Source: CAG-877 sp045125935 | GTDB lineage: Bacteria; Bacillota_I; Bacilli_A; RF39; UBA660 | Reading direction: 5' to 3' | Assembly: GCA_045125935.1 (NCBI GenBank) | Contig: JBGVNW010000064.1 | Coordinates: forward strand, 1 to 62,486 | Length of the DNA stretch: 62,486 bases | Shown: in pieces, positions 24,841 to 34,215 of the stretch | How positions within the stretch are numbered: position 1 is the stretch's first letter | Layout: the number at the start of each line of letters is the position of its first letter | Notes under the pieces: generated by a model | The model's database searches: none | What the model was told of the DNA's origin: nothing | What the model saw: the letters and a program-made list of their open reading frames with translations, nothing else | Position numbers and translations under genes: made by a program

Positions 24841-26955
24841 ATGATTACAATGGACTTTGAGAAAAGTATGTATGATAAATTTATAGAAAATGAAGAATTA
24901 ACTACTAAAGATTTACTTAGTATTGGATTTACTAGTAGGGATTTAACTAGATTAAAAGAAAAGGGAAAATTAGAATCTGTTAGACGTGGTGTTTATCGAT
25001 TAGTTGATGCTGATGGACTATTTAGTTATTCAAGAGAATTAGTTGAAAAAGAAGAATATGAAAGAGCTGGGATGGCACTTGACCGTTGTTTAGAAATTTC
25101 TCCTGATAATGGTACTATTGCAGCTAACGTTTTTTCTGTTTCTATTGGAAGTAAAAACTTTGATAGAGCAGTTAAATGTATAGGAATTTTAGCAAATACT
25201 GATAATAAGTTTTATGAAAATGATATAAATTTATGGTTATTATTATTAGGATATGCTACAGAATTACCTGAAGAATATCGTCAAAAGAATAGAAAAGCTA
25301 CTCTTGATAATATTTCTGTTTATGAACTTGATGATAGATATTCTGATATTGAATTAGCTAATAAAATTAGAGAAAAGGTTTTAAGTCGTGAATTTAATGT
25401 AGCTGCTAGACTTCTTTGTGAAACTAAAGAATTTGAAGAAGAAAAGTTTTATGCAATTGTTACTTTTAAATTATTAAATTATGCACATCGTGTTTATGGG
25501 AATAGACGTAAATTATATGCTGAATTAATCAGTGATAATAATTATGTAAAATTAGTTGATGTAATTGGCGAAGATAGTAAGAGATGGTGCCTTACAAAAG
25601 AAGAAGAATATATTTTAACAATTGCGAACCAAATGGTTTCTTTAGAAGAAGAGCAAGTTCTTCCTCAAGTGAAAGGTGTAACAAAATTTACTTTTGAAGA
25701 AGCAATTAAAAAATGTAATTATCGTTTAGCAAAAGAAATTTATCAACGAAACTTTTGGGTGGAATCTGATAAAAAGGATTGTACTGTTATTCATGATAAA
25801 GTACTTGAAATGATGCTTAATAAAATAAATGATAGAATTGATGAAATGAAAATTACTAAAGCTGCTAAAGATGTGGGAGCAGATGAGTTTTCAAAGATTA
25901 CTGCTGCTTTGATGAATCATGATGTAGATAAAGCATTTAAAACAATGGAACAATATTTAGTACAAATTGATAGATATAGCTATCGTAAGTATGTTGCATC
26001 ATTAATCAAACTAAGTTTATTGGATAAAGATATGTCGTTTACTGAACCAATGCTTGCATTATCAAGACTTAGTCGAAATGATTATCAGTTTGATGTAGCT
26101 GTTTATATTCAAGATTTTTATTTTAATTTAACTAATGGTAATTTAAAAAGAGCGGCTGTCTTTTTAGATATTATTTCTTGCTCTAAAGATGTAGGTGGTA
26201 TTCCAATTGATACTACAGATATGAGAGAAGCATTAATTAATGAAATGAAAAATAAAGGTATGCATGAAGAGGCACTTGCGATTAGTTTACCTAAAGCAAA
26301 AGTTGTAGAAGAGCCTGTTATTCAGAAAAAACGTGTTTCTAAAGATGAATTGGCATCAGAATACTGTATGTTGGCAGATGTTGTCGATAAAGTTTTAAGA
26401 GATGATAATGTTGCGATGTTAGAGCCAATGAGTGAAGAAGATACTGAAAAAGTTATGAAAATATTAAGTAGAGTTAAAGATGTAGATTCATTTATAATAA
26501 ATAGTACTGATGGTAAGAGTAGGCATATTGTTTTAAAATACTGTGGTAGAATAAAAGAATTTATTGATAGAGGAGAGGCTATTAGGAAAGCTAAGAGAGC
26601 TTATAGTATAAAAAATTATGAAGACTGTATTTCCTTATATGAAAGTATTCTTCCAATTACTAAAAGACCTAGAAGTTTTATTTATTCGCAACTTGGAATG
26701 TCTTATTATGAGACAGCTAAAGATACAGATTTTGCCGATGCGATAGACTATTTAACTTTAGCGAATGCGGCTTGTAGGGAAGAAAAGAGTAAATATGGTT
26801 TTTCAGATTTAGTTGAAAGATTAAAGGTACGTAGTGGTTATAATGGTATAAAAATAAATTGTTCTAATAGTAAGAGTAGTAATACTAACAGTAATAGTAA
26901 TGCTGTTCAATATGTTAAGAAGGATGAAAATAATCAAGAAAGAATTACGTGGTAA
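24841..26955 (+). CDS. HTH plus helical-repeat protein, paralogue 1
   Basis: 704 residues, soluble. The first 55 residues resemble the winged-helix N-terminus of AbiEi-type regulators (LTTKDLLSIGFTSRDLTRL, then VRRGVYRLV). Residues 60-480 are a helical-repeat region reminiscent of TPR. A C-terminal module begins near residue 510 (VVDKVLRDDNVAMLEPMSEED) and ends in two TPR-like units with RSGYNGIKI. A Ser/Asn-rich tail ends in VQYVKK. The whole architecture is shared with the gene at 27035, and both ends with the gene at 29296. The role is unknown; a DNA-binding head on a scaffold suggests regulation. There is no AbiEii-type toxin beside it. Confidence 0.75.
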   Translation: MITMDFEKSMYDKFIENEELTTKDLLSIGFTSRDLTRLKEKGKLESVRRGVYRLVDADGLFSYSRELVEKEEYERAGMALDRCLEISPDNGTIAANVFSVSIGSKNFDRAVKCIGILANTDNKFYENDINLWLLLLGYATELPEEYRQKNRKATLDNISVYELDDRYSDIELANKIREKVLSREFNVAARLLCETKEFEEEKFYAIVTFKLLNYAHRVYGNRRKLYAELISDNNYVKLVDVIGEDSKRWCLTKEEEYILTIANQMVSLEEEQVLPQVKGVTKFTFEEAIKKCNYRLAKEIYQRNFWVESDKKDCTVIHDKVLEMMLNKINDRIDEMKITKAAKDVGADEFSKITAALMNHDVDKAFKTMEQYLVQIDRYSYRKYVASLIKLSLLDKDMSFTEPMLALSRLSRNDYQFDVAVYIQDFYFNLTNGNLKRAAVFLDIISCSKDVGGIPIDTTDMREALINEMKNKGMHEEALAISLPKAKVVEEPVIQKKRVSKDELASEYCMLADVVDKVLRDDNVAMLEPMSEEDTEKVMKILSRVKDVDSFIINSTDGKSRHIVLKYCGRIKEFIDRGEAIRKAKRAYSIKNYEDCISLYESILPITKRPRSFIYSQLGMSYYETAKDTDFADAIDYLTLANAACREEKSKYGFSDLVERLKVRSGYNGIKINCSNSKSSNTNSNSNAVQYVKKDENNQERITW

Positions 26956-26993
26956 AAATACTATAATAGTTCTTTTTTTCTTTTTAGGTTTTA

Positions 26994-27002
26994 TGTTATG
27001 AT
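26994..27002 (+). promoter_or_regulatory. Extended -10 of the second HTH/repeat paralogue
   Basis: TGTTATGAT, about 33 bases before ATG 27035, after a T-rich likely terminator at 26957-26985. Confidence 0.6.
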
Positions 27003-27034
27003 AGATGTAAATTTATTTTTGGGTGGTGTTATTT

Positions 27035-29221
27035 ATGACTTTTAAAATGAAAAATCGTATGTTTGATTTATTAATAGATAAAGATTTTATTACTGCTGAA
27101 GAATTAGCTAAGATAGGTTTTACAAAAGAAGAAATTGATAGTCTTTGTAAGGATAAGTCTCTTTCTTTATGTGAAAATGGAGATTATACTTTAGGTAAGG
27201 TACAAGGATTGATGCTTTATTCATATTCTCTTTATAAAAGAGGTAATTTAGAAAGATATAGACAGGCAGTTCAGGCATGTTTAAGATTTTATCCTGATAG
27301 TTGTACTGCGTCTACTTTACTTTTCTCTGAGGCGATAATTGAAAATGATTATAGTAAGGCTTTTGAATATTTTGAAATAATGAATAAATCTCCTGATAGT
27401 AATAATATTAAAGATTTTAATTTTTGGTTATTATTATTGAGTTATGTTGTAGATGTTCCAGGAGAATATATAGATAAATTAAGTAATTTGAGATTGGATG
27501 ATATATTAATTAATACTGAAGATAGAAGATATTCTGATTGTGATAAGTTAAATGAAATTAGAAAGTTAGTTTTTGAAGGTAATTTTGATAGTGCAATTGA
27601 ATTAATTGGAATGTTAGAAGAAGCAAAAAATGATAAAGCATATAATAAAATTACAAGAAATTTAATTATGTTAGCAAAAGAAAATTATCATGTTGACTCT
27701 AATAATATGGAAGTTTATTATGATTTAGTTGTCGCAGAAGATTATGCAAAATTAATTGGAATGTTAGATGATGTTCAAAGTAAGAGAAGATTTACTTTTA
27801 GTGAGTTTTGTCTTTATACCTTAGCTAAAAATATGACTAATATGATGGAAAGTGGTCGTGTTCCTAAAATTAAGAATTGTGATGATATTAATTTTGTTGA
27901 AGCGATTGTTAAACATAATTATGAACTTGCTTTACAAATAAATAGATGTGCTAGTGTTAGAGAAAATTGTTCTAAGGATGAAGCTGTTTCTTTGATGTTA
28001 CAAAGAATCATTGATAAAAGAGATGAAATTAAATTTCAAAGAACTGCTAAACAAATTGGTTCAAATGAATTTGCAAAATTCTATAATGATTTAATGAGTA
28101 ATGATATTGATAATGCTTTGGAAAAGTTACATGTGTATTTAGCAAAAATGGGTAAGAGTGAATATTATAGTTATATTTTTTCTCTAATTAAACTTAGTTT
28201 AGTGGATGAAGATAGAGCATATGTTGCGCCTATGTTAGCTCTTTCAAGTATAAAAAATGATGATTTTTATTTTGATGTATCAACATATCTTCAAGATTTT
28301 TATTTTGCATTTGCGACTAAAGATTATAAAAGAGCAATTGTTTATCTAAATATTTTATCTTCTTCTAAAGATATTGGTGGTGTTGTAGCGATAGATACAA
28401 CTGAGATGGAAAAAAGTTTGTTTGATGCTATAAGAGAAACTGATATTAATGAGTTAGATATTGTAATTGAAATGCCTAAAGTTAAAACTATTACTGATAA
28501 AATGGTGACTAGCGATAAAAAAGTTATAGAAGAGAGTACTTCTAAAGAAAAAGTGGAAACTATTTCGATGGAAACTGTTACTGAGGTACCAAAAGAAGAA
28601 GTACAGAAAGCGAAGGCTGTAGAAGAAAGTAAGTTGGATGAATTATCTAGTAAATATAGTCATTTGACTACTGTAATTGATGCTGTTATTGATGGTGATA
28701 ATGTTGTTTTATTAGAACCTATGAATGATGAAGATACACATAATGTACTTTATCTTGTTAGTTGTATTCCAGATATAGAAGTATCTTTAGTTGATTCTAT
28801 TGATTCAGAAAATAAGCATGTTATGTTGAGATATACTCGTAAAAGTAATGAAAGTGTTTCTGGTGGAGAACTAATTAGAGCTGGAAATACCGCATATTAT
28901 GAAAAAAGATATGCTGACTGTATTGATTGCTTTGAACAATTCATTTCATGTCGTGGTAATCCAAGAAGTTTTATTTATGCAAAACTTGGATTGGCTTATA
29001 GAGCGCTTGGTACTAATGATGCATATTGTAATGCGATTGATTATTTAACTATTGCGACTTCTAAATCTGTAAATGATTATGATGGAGACTTTGACTTTAC
29101 TAGAATTGTTAGAGAGTTAAAAGATATTTGTGGTTATAATGGAGTAAGAGTTGTTTCAGATAATGAATTTGTTTCTTCTGATAGTAATGAGGTACAATAT
29201 ATAAAGAACGATAAAAAATAA
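27035..29221 (+). CDS. HTH plus helical-repeat protein, paralogue 2
   Basis: 728 residues from ATG 27035, six bases after GGGTGGTG; the in-frame GTG at 27023 overlaps that ribosome site. It has the same order as its upstream neighbour: a winged-helix-like head (ITAEELAKIGFTKEEIDSL), helical repeats, the shared block LIKLSLVDED ... PMLALS ... LQDFYF ... AIVYLNILSSSKDIGG, an extra Glu/Lys/Thr/Val-rich linker (about 490-535), and the C-terminal NVVLLEPMNDEDT module ending CGYNGVRV and VQYIKN. The HTH head is more divergent than in the other two. Likely arose by tandem duplication. Confidence 0.75.
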   Translation: MTFKMKNRMFDLLIDKDFITAEELAKIGFTKEEIDSLCKDKSLSLCENGDYTLGKVQGLMLYSYSLYKRGNLERYRQAVQACLRFYPDSCTASTLLFSEAIIENDYSKAFEYFEIMNKSPDSNNIKDFNFWLLLLSYVVDVPGEYIDKLSNLRLDDILINTEDRRYSDCDKLNEIRKLVFEGNFDSAIELIGMLEEAKNDKAYNKITRNLIMLAKENYHVDSNNMEVYYDLVVAEDYAKLIGMLDDVQSKRRFTFSEFCLYTLAKNMTNMMESGRVPKIKNCDDINFVEAIVKHNYELALQINRCASVRENCSKDEAVSLMLQRIIDKRDEIKFQRTAKQIGSNEFAKFYNDLMSNDIDNALEKLHVYLAKMGKSEYYSYIFSLIKLSLVDEDRAYVAPMLALSSIKNDDFYFDVSTYLQDFYFAFATKDYKRAIVYLNILSSSKDIGGVVAIDTTEMEKSLFDAIRETDINELDIVIEMPKVKTITDKMVTSDKKVIEESTSKEKVETISMETVTEVPKEEVQKAKAVEESKLDELSSKYSHLTTVIDAVIDGDNVVLLEPMNDEDTHNVLYLVSCIPDIEVSLVDSIDSENKHVMLRYTRKSNESVSGGELIRAGNTAYYEKRYADCIDCFEQFISCRGNPRSFIYAKLGLAYRALGTNDAYCNAIDYLTIATSKSVNDYDGDFDFTRIVRELKDICGYNGVRVVSDNEFVSSDSNEVQYIKNDKK

Positions 29222-29263
29222 TTTTTAAAGTGACTATTTAGTTGCTTTTTTTTTGTCAATTTA

Positions 29264-29272
29264 TGTTATTAT
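29264..29272 (+). promoter_or_regulatory. Extended -10 of the third HTH/repeat paralogue
   Basis: TGTTATTAT, 24 bases before GTG 29296, after a stem AGTGACT/AGTTGCT with a T run (29228-29254). Confidence 0.6.
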
Positions 29273-29295
29273 ATAAAGTAGTGGGGTGCGTATCG

Positions 29296-30024
29296 GTGGT
29301 TAATTATAAGTTGATGAATGAAATGTTTATGGAAAAGAATGTTCTTAGTACTAAAGATTTACTTTCTATTGGATTTAATAGTCATGATTTGACTAGATTA
29401 GTTGATGATGGAAAATTAAAAAGAAATGGTAGAGGTTTATATTCTTTACCAATTATTGATAGAGAATTAGTTTATCCTCTTGTTAATGTTGTTGAGAGAG
29501 TGCGCAGTGGTGAAACTCTTGTGATGTTAGAACCATTAGAATTACAAGAAGCTACTTTAGTTTTGGATACTGTTTCTAATATTTCTAAGGTTAGATCTTT
29601 AGTAATTGATGAGGCTGATAAAAAAAGAATAGTATTACGTTATGTTGATAAAGGCAATTTTTCTATGGATTTGTCTGATTTATTAGAAAGAGCTAATTAT
29701 CTTTATGAGGCTGAGTTTTATGATGGATATATTGAAACGATGGAGACAATTTTACCTAGTATTGATAATCCTAGTAGTGATATTTATTTAAAACTTGGAT
29801 TTAGTTATCAACAATTGGTTTCTGTTGATATTAACAAAGCTTCTAAGATGATAGATTATTTTACTTTAGCGGCCGCTACTAATGAGGAAAATAAAGGAAA
29901 ATTATTGGTTGATTTTATGAAGGAAAAATATAAATACAATGGCGTTAGAATTAAAGATAATTTTCCAGGACTTGGTCATGTTTTTGAAAAGACTGTTCAA
30001 TGTAAATTTAGTTTGGAAAGTTGA
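29296..30024 (+). CDS. HTH plus helical-repeat protein, short paralogue 3
   Basis: 242 residues from GTG 29296, seven bases after GTGGGGTG; the upstream in-frame codons run through the promoter. The head is almost the same as paralogue 1 (LSTKDLLSIGFNSHDLTRL, GRGLYSL). It then jumps straight to the C-terminal module (ETLVMLEPLELQEATLVL ... YKYNGVRI), skipping the roughly 430-residue middle repeat. It is therefore either the minimal form of the family or an internal-deletion derivative. It retains its own promoter and ribosome site and an open frame, so it is probably functional. Confidence 0.7.
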   Translation: MVNYKLMNEMFMEKNVLSTKDLLSIGFNSHDLTRLVDDGKLKRNGRGLYSLPIIDRELVYPLVNVVERVRSGETLVMLEPLELQEATLVLDTVSNISKVRSLVIDEADKKRIVLRYVDKGNFSMDLSDLLERANYLYEAEFYDGYIETMETILPSIDNPSSDIYLKLGFSYQQLVSVDINKASKMIDYFTLAAATNEENKGKLLVDFMKEKYKYNGVRIKDNFPGLGHVFEKTVQCKFSLES

Positions 30025-30078
30025 TTTTTAGGGTTTGTTGAGTTATTATATGTTCGATAAAGAAATGGAAGTGATTTT

Positions 30079-31494
30079 ATGCACCTACCTAATTATAGTG
30101 ATGCAAGACGTAGAGAAGATAAGGATTATAAAAGAGTTGATTTTAAGTTTAGTGAGAATATTAAAAATAAATATAGTGGTAAAACTTTCTTTTTAAAGAC
30201 ATATGGTTGTCAAATGAATGAACATGATAGTGAAAATATTGAAGCTTTACTTTCTGAACTTGGTTTTTCGAGGGTTGATGATTATGAAGAGGCAGATTTA
30301 GTTTTACTTAATACTTGTTCTATTAGAGAGAATGCTCATAATAAAGCTTTTGGTATGTTGGGAAGACTTAAACACTTAAAAGAGACTAAGAAGGATTTAA
30401 TAATTGGTCTTTGTGGATGTATGGCACAGGAAGCTAGTGTTGTTGAAGAGATTATGGAAAAGTATAAATATGTTAATTTTGTATTTGGTACTCATAATTT
30501 ATATCAATTACCAGAAATTATTGATACAGCAGTAGAAGAGGCTAAACAACAAATAGAGGTATTTTCAAAAGAGGGAGACTTAGTTGAAGGACTACCGGTA
30601 GTTAGAGCTAATGATTATAAAGCTTATGTTAATATTATTTATGGTTGTAATAAGTTTTGTACTTATTGTATAGTTCCTTATACTCGTGGTAGAGAACGTA
30701 GTCGTGCTAAAGAAGATATTTTAAAAGAAGTAGATGAATTAATTAATCTTGGTTATAAAGAAGTAACTTTACTTGGACAAAATGTTAATGCTTATGGTAA
30801 GGATTTATATGATGATTATACTTTAGGTAATTTACTTGAAGATATTGCGAAGAAAGACATTCCTCGTGTTAGATTTATGACTTCACATCCATGGGATTTT
30901 ACTGATGAGATGGTAGAAGTAATTGGTAAATATGAAAATATTATGCCAAGTGTACATTTACCAGTACAAAGTGGATCTAGTCGAATTCTTAAACTTATGG
31001 GAAGACGTTATACTAAAGAGAGTTATTTAGAGTTATTTAATAAAATTAAAAATACTGTTCCAGGAGTATCTATTTCGACAGATATTATTGTAGGTTTTCC
31101 TGGAGAGACTGAAGAAGATTTTTTAGAAACATTAGATTTAGTAGAAAAGTGTAAGTATGATAATGCTTTTACTTTTATCTTTTCGGCAAGACAAGGTACT
31201 CCTGCTTGTAAATTAAAAGATGAGACTTCATTAAAGGAAAAAGAAGATAGATTACAAAGATTAAATGAAGTTGTGAATAAGTATTTCTTAGAAAATAATA
31301 AGAAATTAGAAGGTAAGATTGTACCTGTACTAGTTGAAGGTTTATCTGAAAAGAGTGATATGTATTTTGGATATACTGATACTAATAAATTAATTAATTT
31401 TTCAGTTGATAAAGAAGTTAAGATAGGTGATATTGTTAATGTAAAGGTTACTTCAGCTAAAACTTGGAGTTTAGATGGTGAATTAGTTGGATAA
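30079..31494 (+). CDS. miaB: tRNA-2-methylthio-N6-dimethylallyladenosine synthase
   Basis: Methylthiolates i6A37 in tRNAs reading UNN codons. The N-terminal UPF0004 domain shows the three Cys for one 4Fe-4S cluster (YGCQMNEHDSE, NTCSIRENA, GLCGCMAQE). The radical SAM motif is YGCNKFCTYCIVPYTRGRE, and a C-terminal TRAM domain follows. 471 residues, slightly short of the Bacillus enzyme. It overlaps ricA by eight bases, the same pair as Bacillus ymcB-ymcA. Confidence 0.97.
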   Translation: MHLPNYSDARRREDKDYKRVDFKFSENIKNKYSGKTFFLKTYGCQMNEHDSENIEALLSELGFSRVDDYEEADLVLLNTCSIRENAHNKAFGMLGRLKHLKETKKDLIIGLCGCMAQEASVVEEIMEKYKYVNFVFGTHNLYQLPEIIDTAVEEAKQQIEVFSKEGDLVEGLPVVRANDYKAYVNIIYGCNKFCTYCIVPYTRGRERSRAKEDILKEVDELINLGYKEVTLLGQNVNAYGKDLYDDYTLGNLLEDIAKKDIPRVRFMTSHPWDFTDEMVEVIGKYENIMPSVHLPVQSGSSRILKLMGRRYTKESYLELFNKIKNTVPGVSISTDIIVGFPGETEEDFLETLDLVEKCKYDNAFTFIFSARQGTPACKLKDETSLKEKEDRLQRLNEVVNKYFLENNKKLEGKIVPVLVEGLSEKSDMYFGYTDTNKLINFSVDKEVKIGDIVNVKVTSAKTWSLDGELVG

Positions 31495-31801
31495 GGCACT
31501 TGATGATGTAATTAATTGTATTATTGAATCTGATGAGTATAAGAAATGTGAAGAGATAAAAAAACAGATGAATGATAATACTGAGTTAATGGAGTTAATT
31601 GAAAAGATTAAGAAATTACAAAAAAAATATGTTAATACAAATAGTGATGAAGTTTTAGTTGAATTAAAAGAATTAGAAGAAAAACTTAATTCAATTCCTA
31701 TTTATGTTATTTATATGCAATATTTAGAAAAAGTAAATGAAAAAATAGAATTTGTAAAAGATGAACTTAATGATTACTTTTATAAAGTATTTAATAATTA
31801 A
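31487..31801 (+). CDS. ricA: RicA/YmcA (YlbF-family) regulator
   Basis: 104 residues, all helical, of the YlbF/YmcA family (Com_YlbF). In Bacillus, RicA with RicF and RicT forms a Fe-S-bearing complex that steers RNase Y maturation of mRNAs and affects competence, biofilm and sporulation. The start is TTG 31487 inside the end of miaB, with GGTG about nine bases before it. The position after miaB favours RicA over RicF. The Cys residues near the start (INCIIESDEYKKC) could be relevant for the cluster. RicF and RicT are not in the window. Confidence 0.85.
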   Translation: MDKALDDVINCIIESDEYKKCEEIKKQMNDNTELMELIEKIKKLQKKYVNTNSDEVLVELKELEEKLNSIPIYVIYMQYLEKVNEKIEFVKDELNDYFYKVFNN

Positions 31802-31831
31802 AAAACTACTAGTTTGAATTAGTAGTTTTTT
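31801..31831. terminator. Bidirectional terminator
   Basis: AAAAACTACTA (31801-31811) pairs perfectly with TAGTAGTTTTT (31820-31830). It sits between convergent genes and overlaps the stop of the minus-strand gene. Confidence 0.88.
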
Positions 31832-32442
31832 AGTTCTTCTAATATTTTAGATACGCAATTAGATATAAATTCATTTATTAAAATTATGTCAAATATATAA
31901 CTCTTTTCTTGTTTAGAGTTTTCAATGATTATACCCATTTGATCAATTAAAATATTTAATTTATTTACTGGTATTTCATTTAGTGGTGTATTTGGAATTT
32001 GAAATTCTTCATAAAATAAAGATAAATCTAAGTTATATTCATCGATTAATTGAATGTTTAAATTGGTATAATCTTGATAGATAAGTTTACCAATTTCATC
32101 TTCTGTAGTTGTGATTATTGTTCCATCAAGTAACTTTACCGAATTACTATAGGTTAGTTTTTCTAGAAATTCGTCGAACCATATTTTATCTGTGTATAGA
32201 TGAATAAAATATCCTAAATTAAAGTCATTATCTTTAAAATCTTTATATTTATTTGTAAAAAGTTCTATATTTGGGACATCCTTTTTTGTATTATATAGAA
32301 AGTGTGATTCTTTCTTTGAAGCTTTAATTTGTTTAGATATATCTGGGGCAATTGATCCTAGATAGTAATCTTTTTTATTTTTAATATTTAAATTTTTTTC
32401 TAATTCTTTTGCGACTGCAAGATGTATAACTGCTGATGCCAT
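31819..32442 (-). CDS. Zinc-dependent phospholipase C-like protein
   Basis: 207 residues, Zn_dep_PLPC type. Zinc-ligand-like motifs are visible: an early His (SAVIHLAVAKEL), the Asp of YLGSIAPDISKQ, KKESHFLY, and the paired LGYFIHLYTDKIWF. There is no signal peptide, so it probably acts inside the cell, as for many short members whose substrate is unknown. It lies on the opposite strand between ricA and cotE, where Bacillus has nothing, so it is an insertion in an otherwise conserved block. TAAGTATCCTCC on the plus strand gives a strong ribosome site (GGAGG) for it. Confidence 0.75.
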   Translation of the reverse strand: MASAVIHLAVAKELEKNLNIKNKKDYYLGSIAPDISKQIKASKKESHFLYNTKKDVPNIELFTNKYKDFKDNDFNLGYFIHLYTDKIWFDEFLEKLTYSNSVKLLDGTIITTTEDEIGKLIYQDYTNLNIQLIDEYNLDLSLFYEEFQIPNTPLNEIPVNKLNILIDQMGIIIENSKQEKSYIFDIILINEFISNCVSKILEELKNY

Positions 32443-32583
32443 AAGTATCCTCCTTGTTTTTATTTTAACATAAATTTTCTTAAATCTATGTAGTTATTTC
32501 TATATTATTTTTTTATCTTTTTTTATTTCTATTTGTGCTTATGATGAATAGAATCTTGCTGCTGTAATATTAGAATTTACAAA

Positions 32584-32613
32584 TTTACAATGAAATAGAT
32601 ATTGTGTTATAAT
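32584..32613 (+). promoter_or_regulatory. Promoter of the frameshifted pilin-like gene
   Basis: TTTACA (32584-32589), an 18-base spacer and TATAAT (32608-32613) with upstream TGT. Confidence 0.7.
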
Positions 32614-32636
32614 GGCTATGATGTGAGGGTATATAT

Positions 32637-34069
32637 ATGATTAAAAGATTAGATAATAAGGGTTTTACTTTAATTGAGTTACTTGCTGTTGTTTGTATTA
32701 TGAGTATTTTATTAATGATTGCTGTTCCTGCTATTACAAAGGTAATTGATCGATCTAAAAAAGATACTCTTATAGGAACTATTGATGCTTATATGGATAG
32801 TTTAAAGCTTGATGTTACTGATGGACAATATGATTTTGAAGATGCTAGTACTATTTTTGCTGTACCAATTGAATGTATTGAGTTACAACAGAGTCCAGAG
32901 AATCCTTATGGTGAATGGTTACAAGCTAATGATGATTATATGTTTTGGCTCAATATGATTCTAAAAATCAAAGATATATATATGGATTTACATATAATGA
33001 TAGTGTTGGTTATGGTTTGTATCCTGTAGTAAGGGATAATTTAAATAAAGGTGGTTCTCAAATTGGATTTGATTTAGATTTACAAAGACCATTTACTGGT
33101 TCTTATACTAATATAACTGCAAAAGAAAATTGGAATGGATTTAATATTGATGATAATACTAAGCTTGTTGTTTTTAGAGCAGAATCAGAAGGTAAAACTG
33201 GAAATGGTGTAGATACATGTACTTTGATTCAAAAAGGAAATAATTATGCTGAAATAGAGGGATTAGCACATAAACCAATTGAAATTAATAAAAATGGTGT
33301 TGCTAATTTAGTTGTTGATATAACATTAGAAGATACTCCAATATATAATAGACCTACTAATAATCAGAATGTAACAATTAATGGTAATGGACATACTGTT
33401 ACGCAATTAGTTACATCTACTGAAGCTTTGAGTTGGAGTGATGATGATAAATTCCCTAATATGGCTTATGTTTTTACATCTACTAATGGTTCGACAGTAA
33501 CAGTAAATGATTTGACTATTGCTGGACAAGCTCAGACTGTTATGTTAGGACATTATAAAAATGCTACTTATAATAGCTTTGATACAGAACTAAATAATGT
33601 TAACATTGTTGGGTTAGAGGTATTCTCTTTTAGCTCAGGAATTGCTCCAGCTGTAGCTGTTTATGGAACTGCTAGAATTAATAATTGTAATATTTATGGT
33701 ACTAAACTTTCTAGTCTAGATACTGATAATTATGCTGTTTATGATATAGCAGTTGTTAATTATACAAATACAACAATAAATGATAGTAAAATTGGTACTA
33801 TTTATACATGGAATCATGCTTATTTAGAATTGAATAATACAGAAGTTGATAATATCTATACTAAAATTACTAAAACAAAAGGTAATTTAGTAGTTGGTAG
33901 TGGTTCTTATATTAAAAATATAACTGCTAGTTATGCTAAAAATCTTGCGATTACTATTAAAGCAGGAGCAGTTGTTGATACACTTGATTTAAGTAAAGTA
34001 ACAAGTTTAGATAGTTGTGTTATTACGATTGAAGATGGGGCTATTGTTAATAATACTATTTATCCATAA
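32637..34069 (+). pseudogene. Prepilin-like surface protein gene with a frameshift
   Basis: The first frame (from ATG 32637) gives a class III signal peptide KGFTLIELLAV and a pilin-type helix. At 32940-32950 the coding sense moves by one base: the downstream frame reads on as AQYDSKNQRYIYGF to a stop at 34067-34069. Adding one G to the GG at about 32946 would restore a single protein of about 477 residues. The distal 330 residues look like a right-handed beta-helix or adhesin, with many short Asn/Thr repeats (TINGNGHTV, AVYGTARINNCNIYG). I see no good -1 slippery heptamer, so mutation or assembly error is more likely than programmed frameshifting. It interrupts the ricA-cotE synteny. Confidence 0.8.
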
Positions 34070-34215
34070 AAATAACTTAATACAGTAATGTTAACTTTAT
34101 TTTGATGATGTTATTGTATTAGAGTTTTGGTATTTATAAATTTTATCTAAATTTATCTATGATTATTTTGTACTCTTAATTACTTTCCTGCATATATTAC
34201 ATTAGGAGGTTACTT

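Noticed and set aside
24841..30024. AbiE type IV toxin-antitoxin system
   Set aside because: Only the AbiEi-like head is present; no AbiEii nucleotidyltransferase gene is nearby, and the bodies are long repeat domains.
31023..31499. 158-codon open frame on the minus strand inside miaB
   Set aside because: Antisense shadow of the MiaB coding frame; the composition is explained by the sense gene.
32940..32950. Programmed -1 ribosomal frameshift in the pilin-like gene
   Set aside because: No X XXY YYZ slippery heptamer in the zero frame at the junction; a one-base deletion explains it better.
34191..34199. CATATATTA as a mother-cell sigma (E/K) -10 of cotE
   Set aside because: It lies so close to the AGGAGG that the transcript would start within the ribosome site; no matching -35 is convincing.
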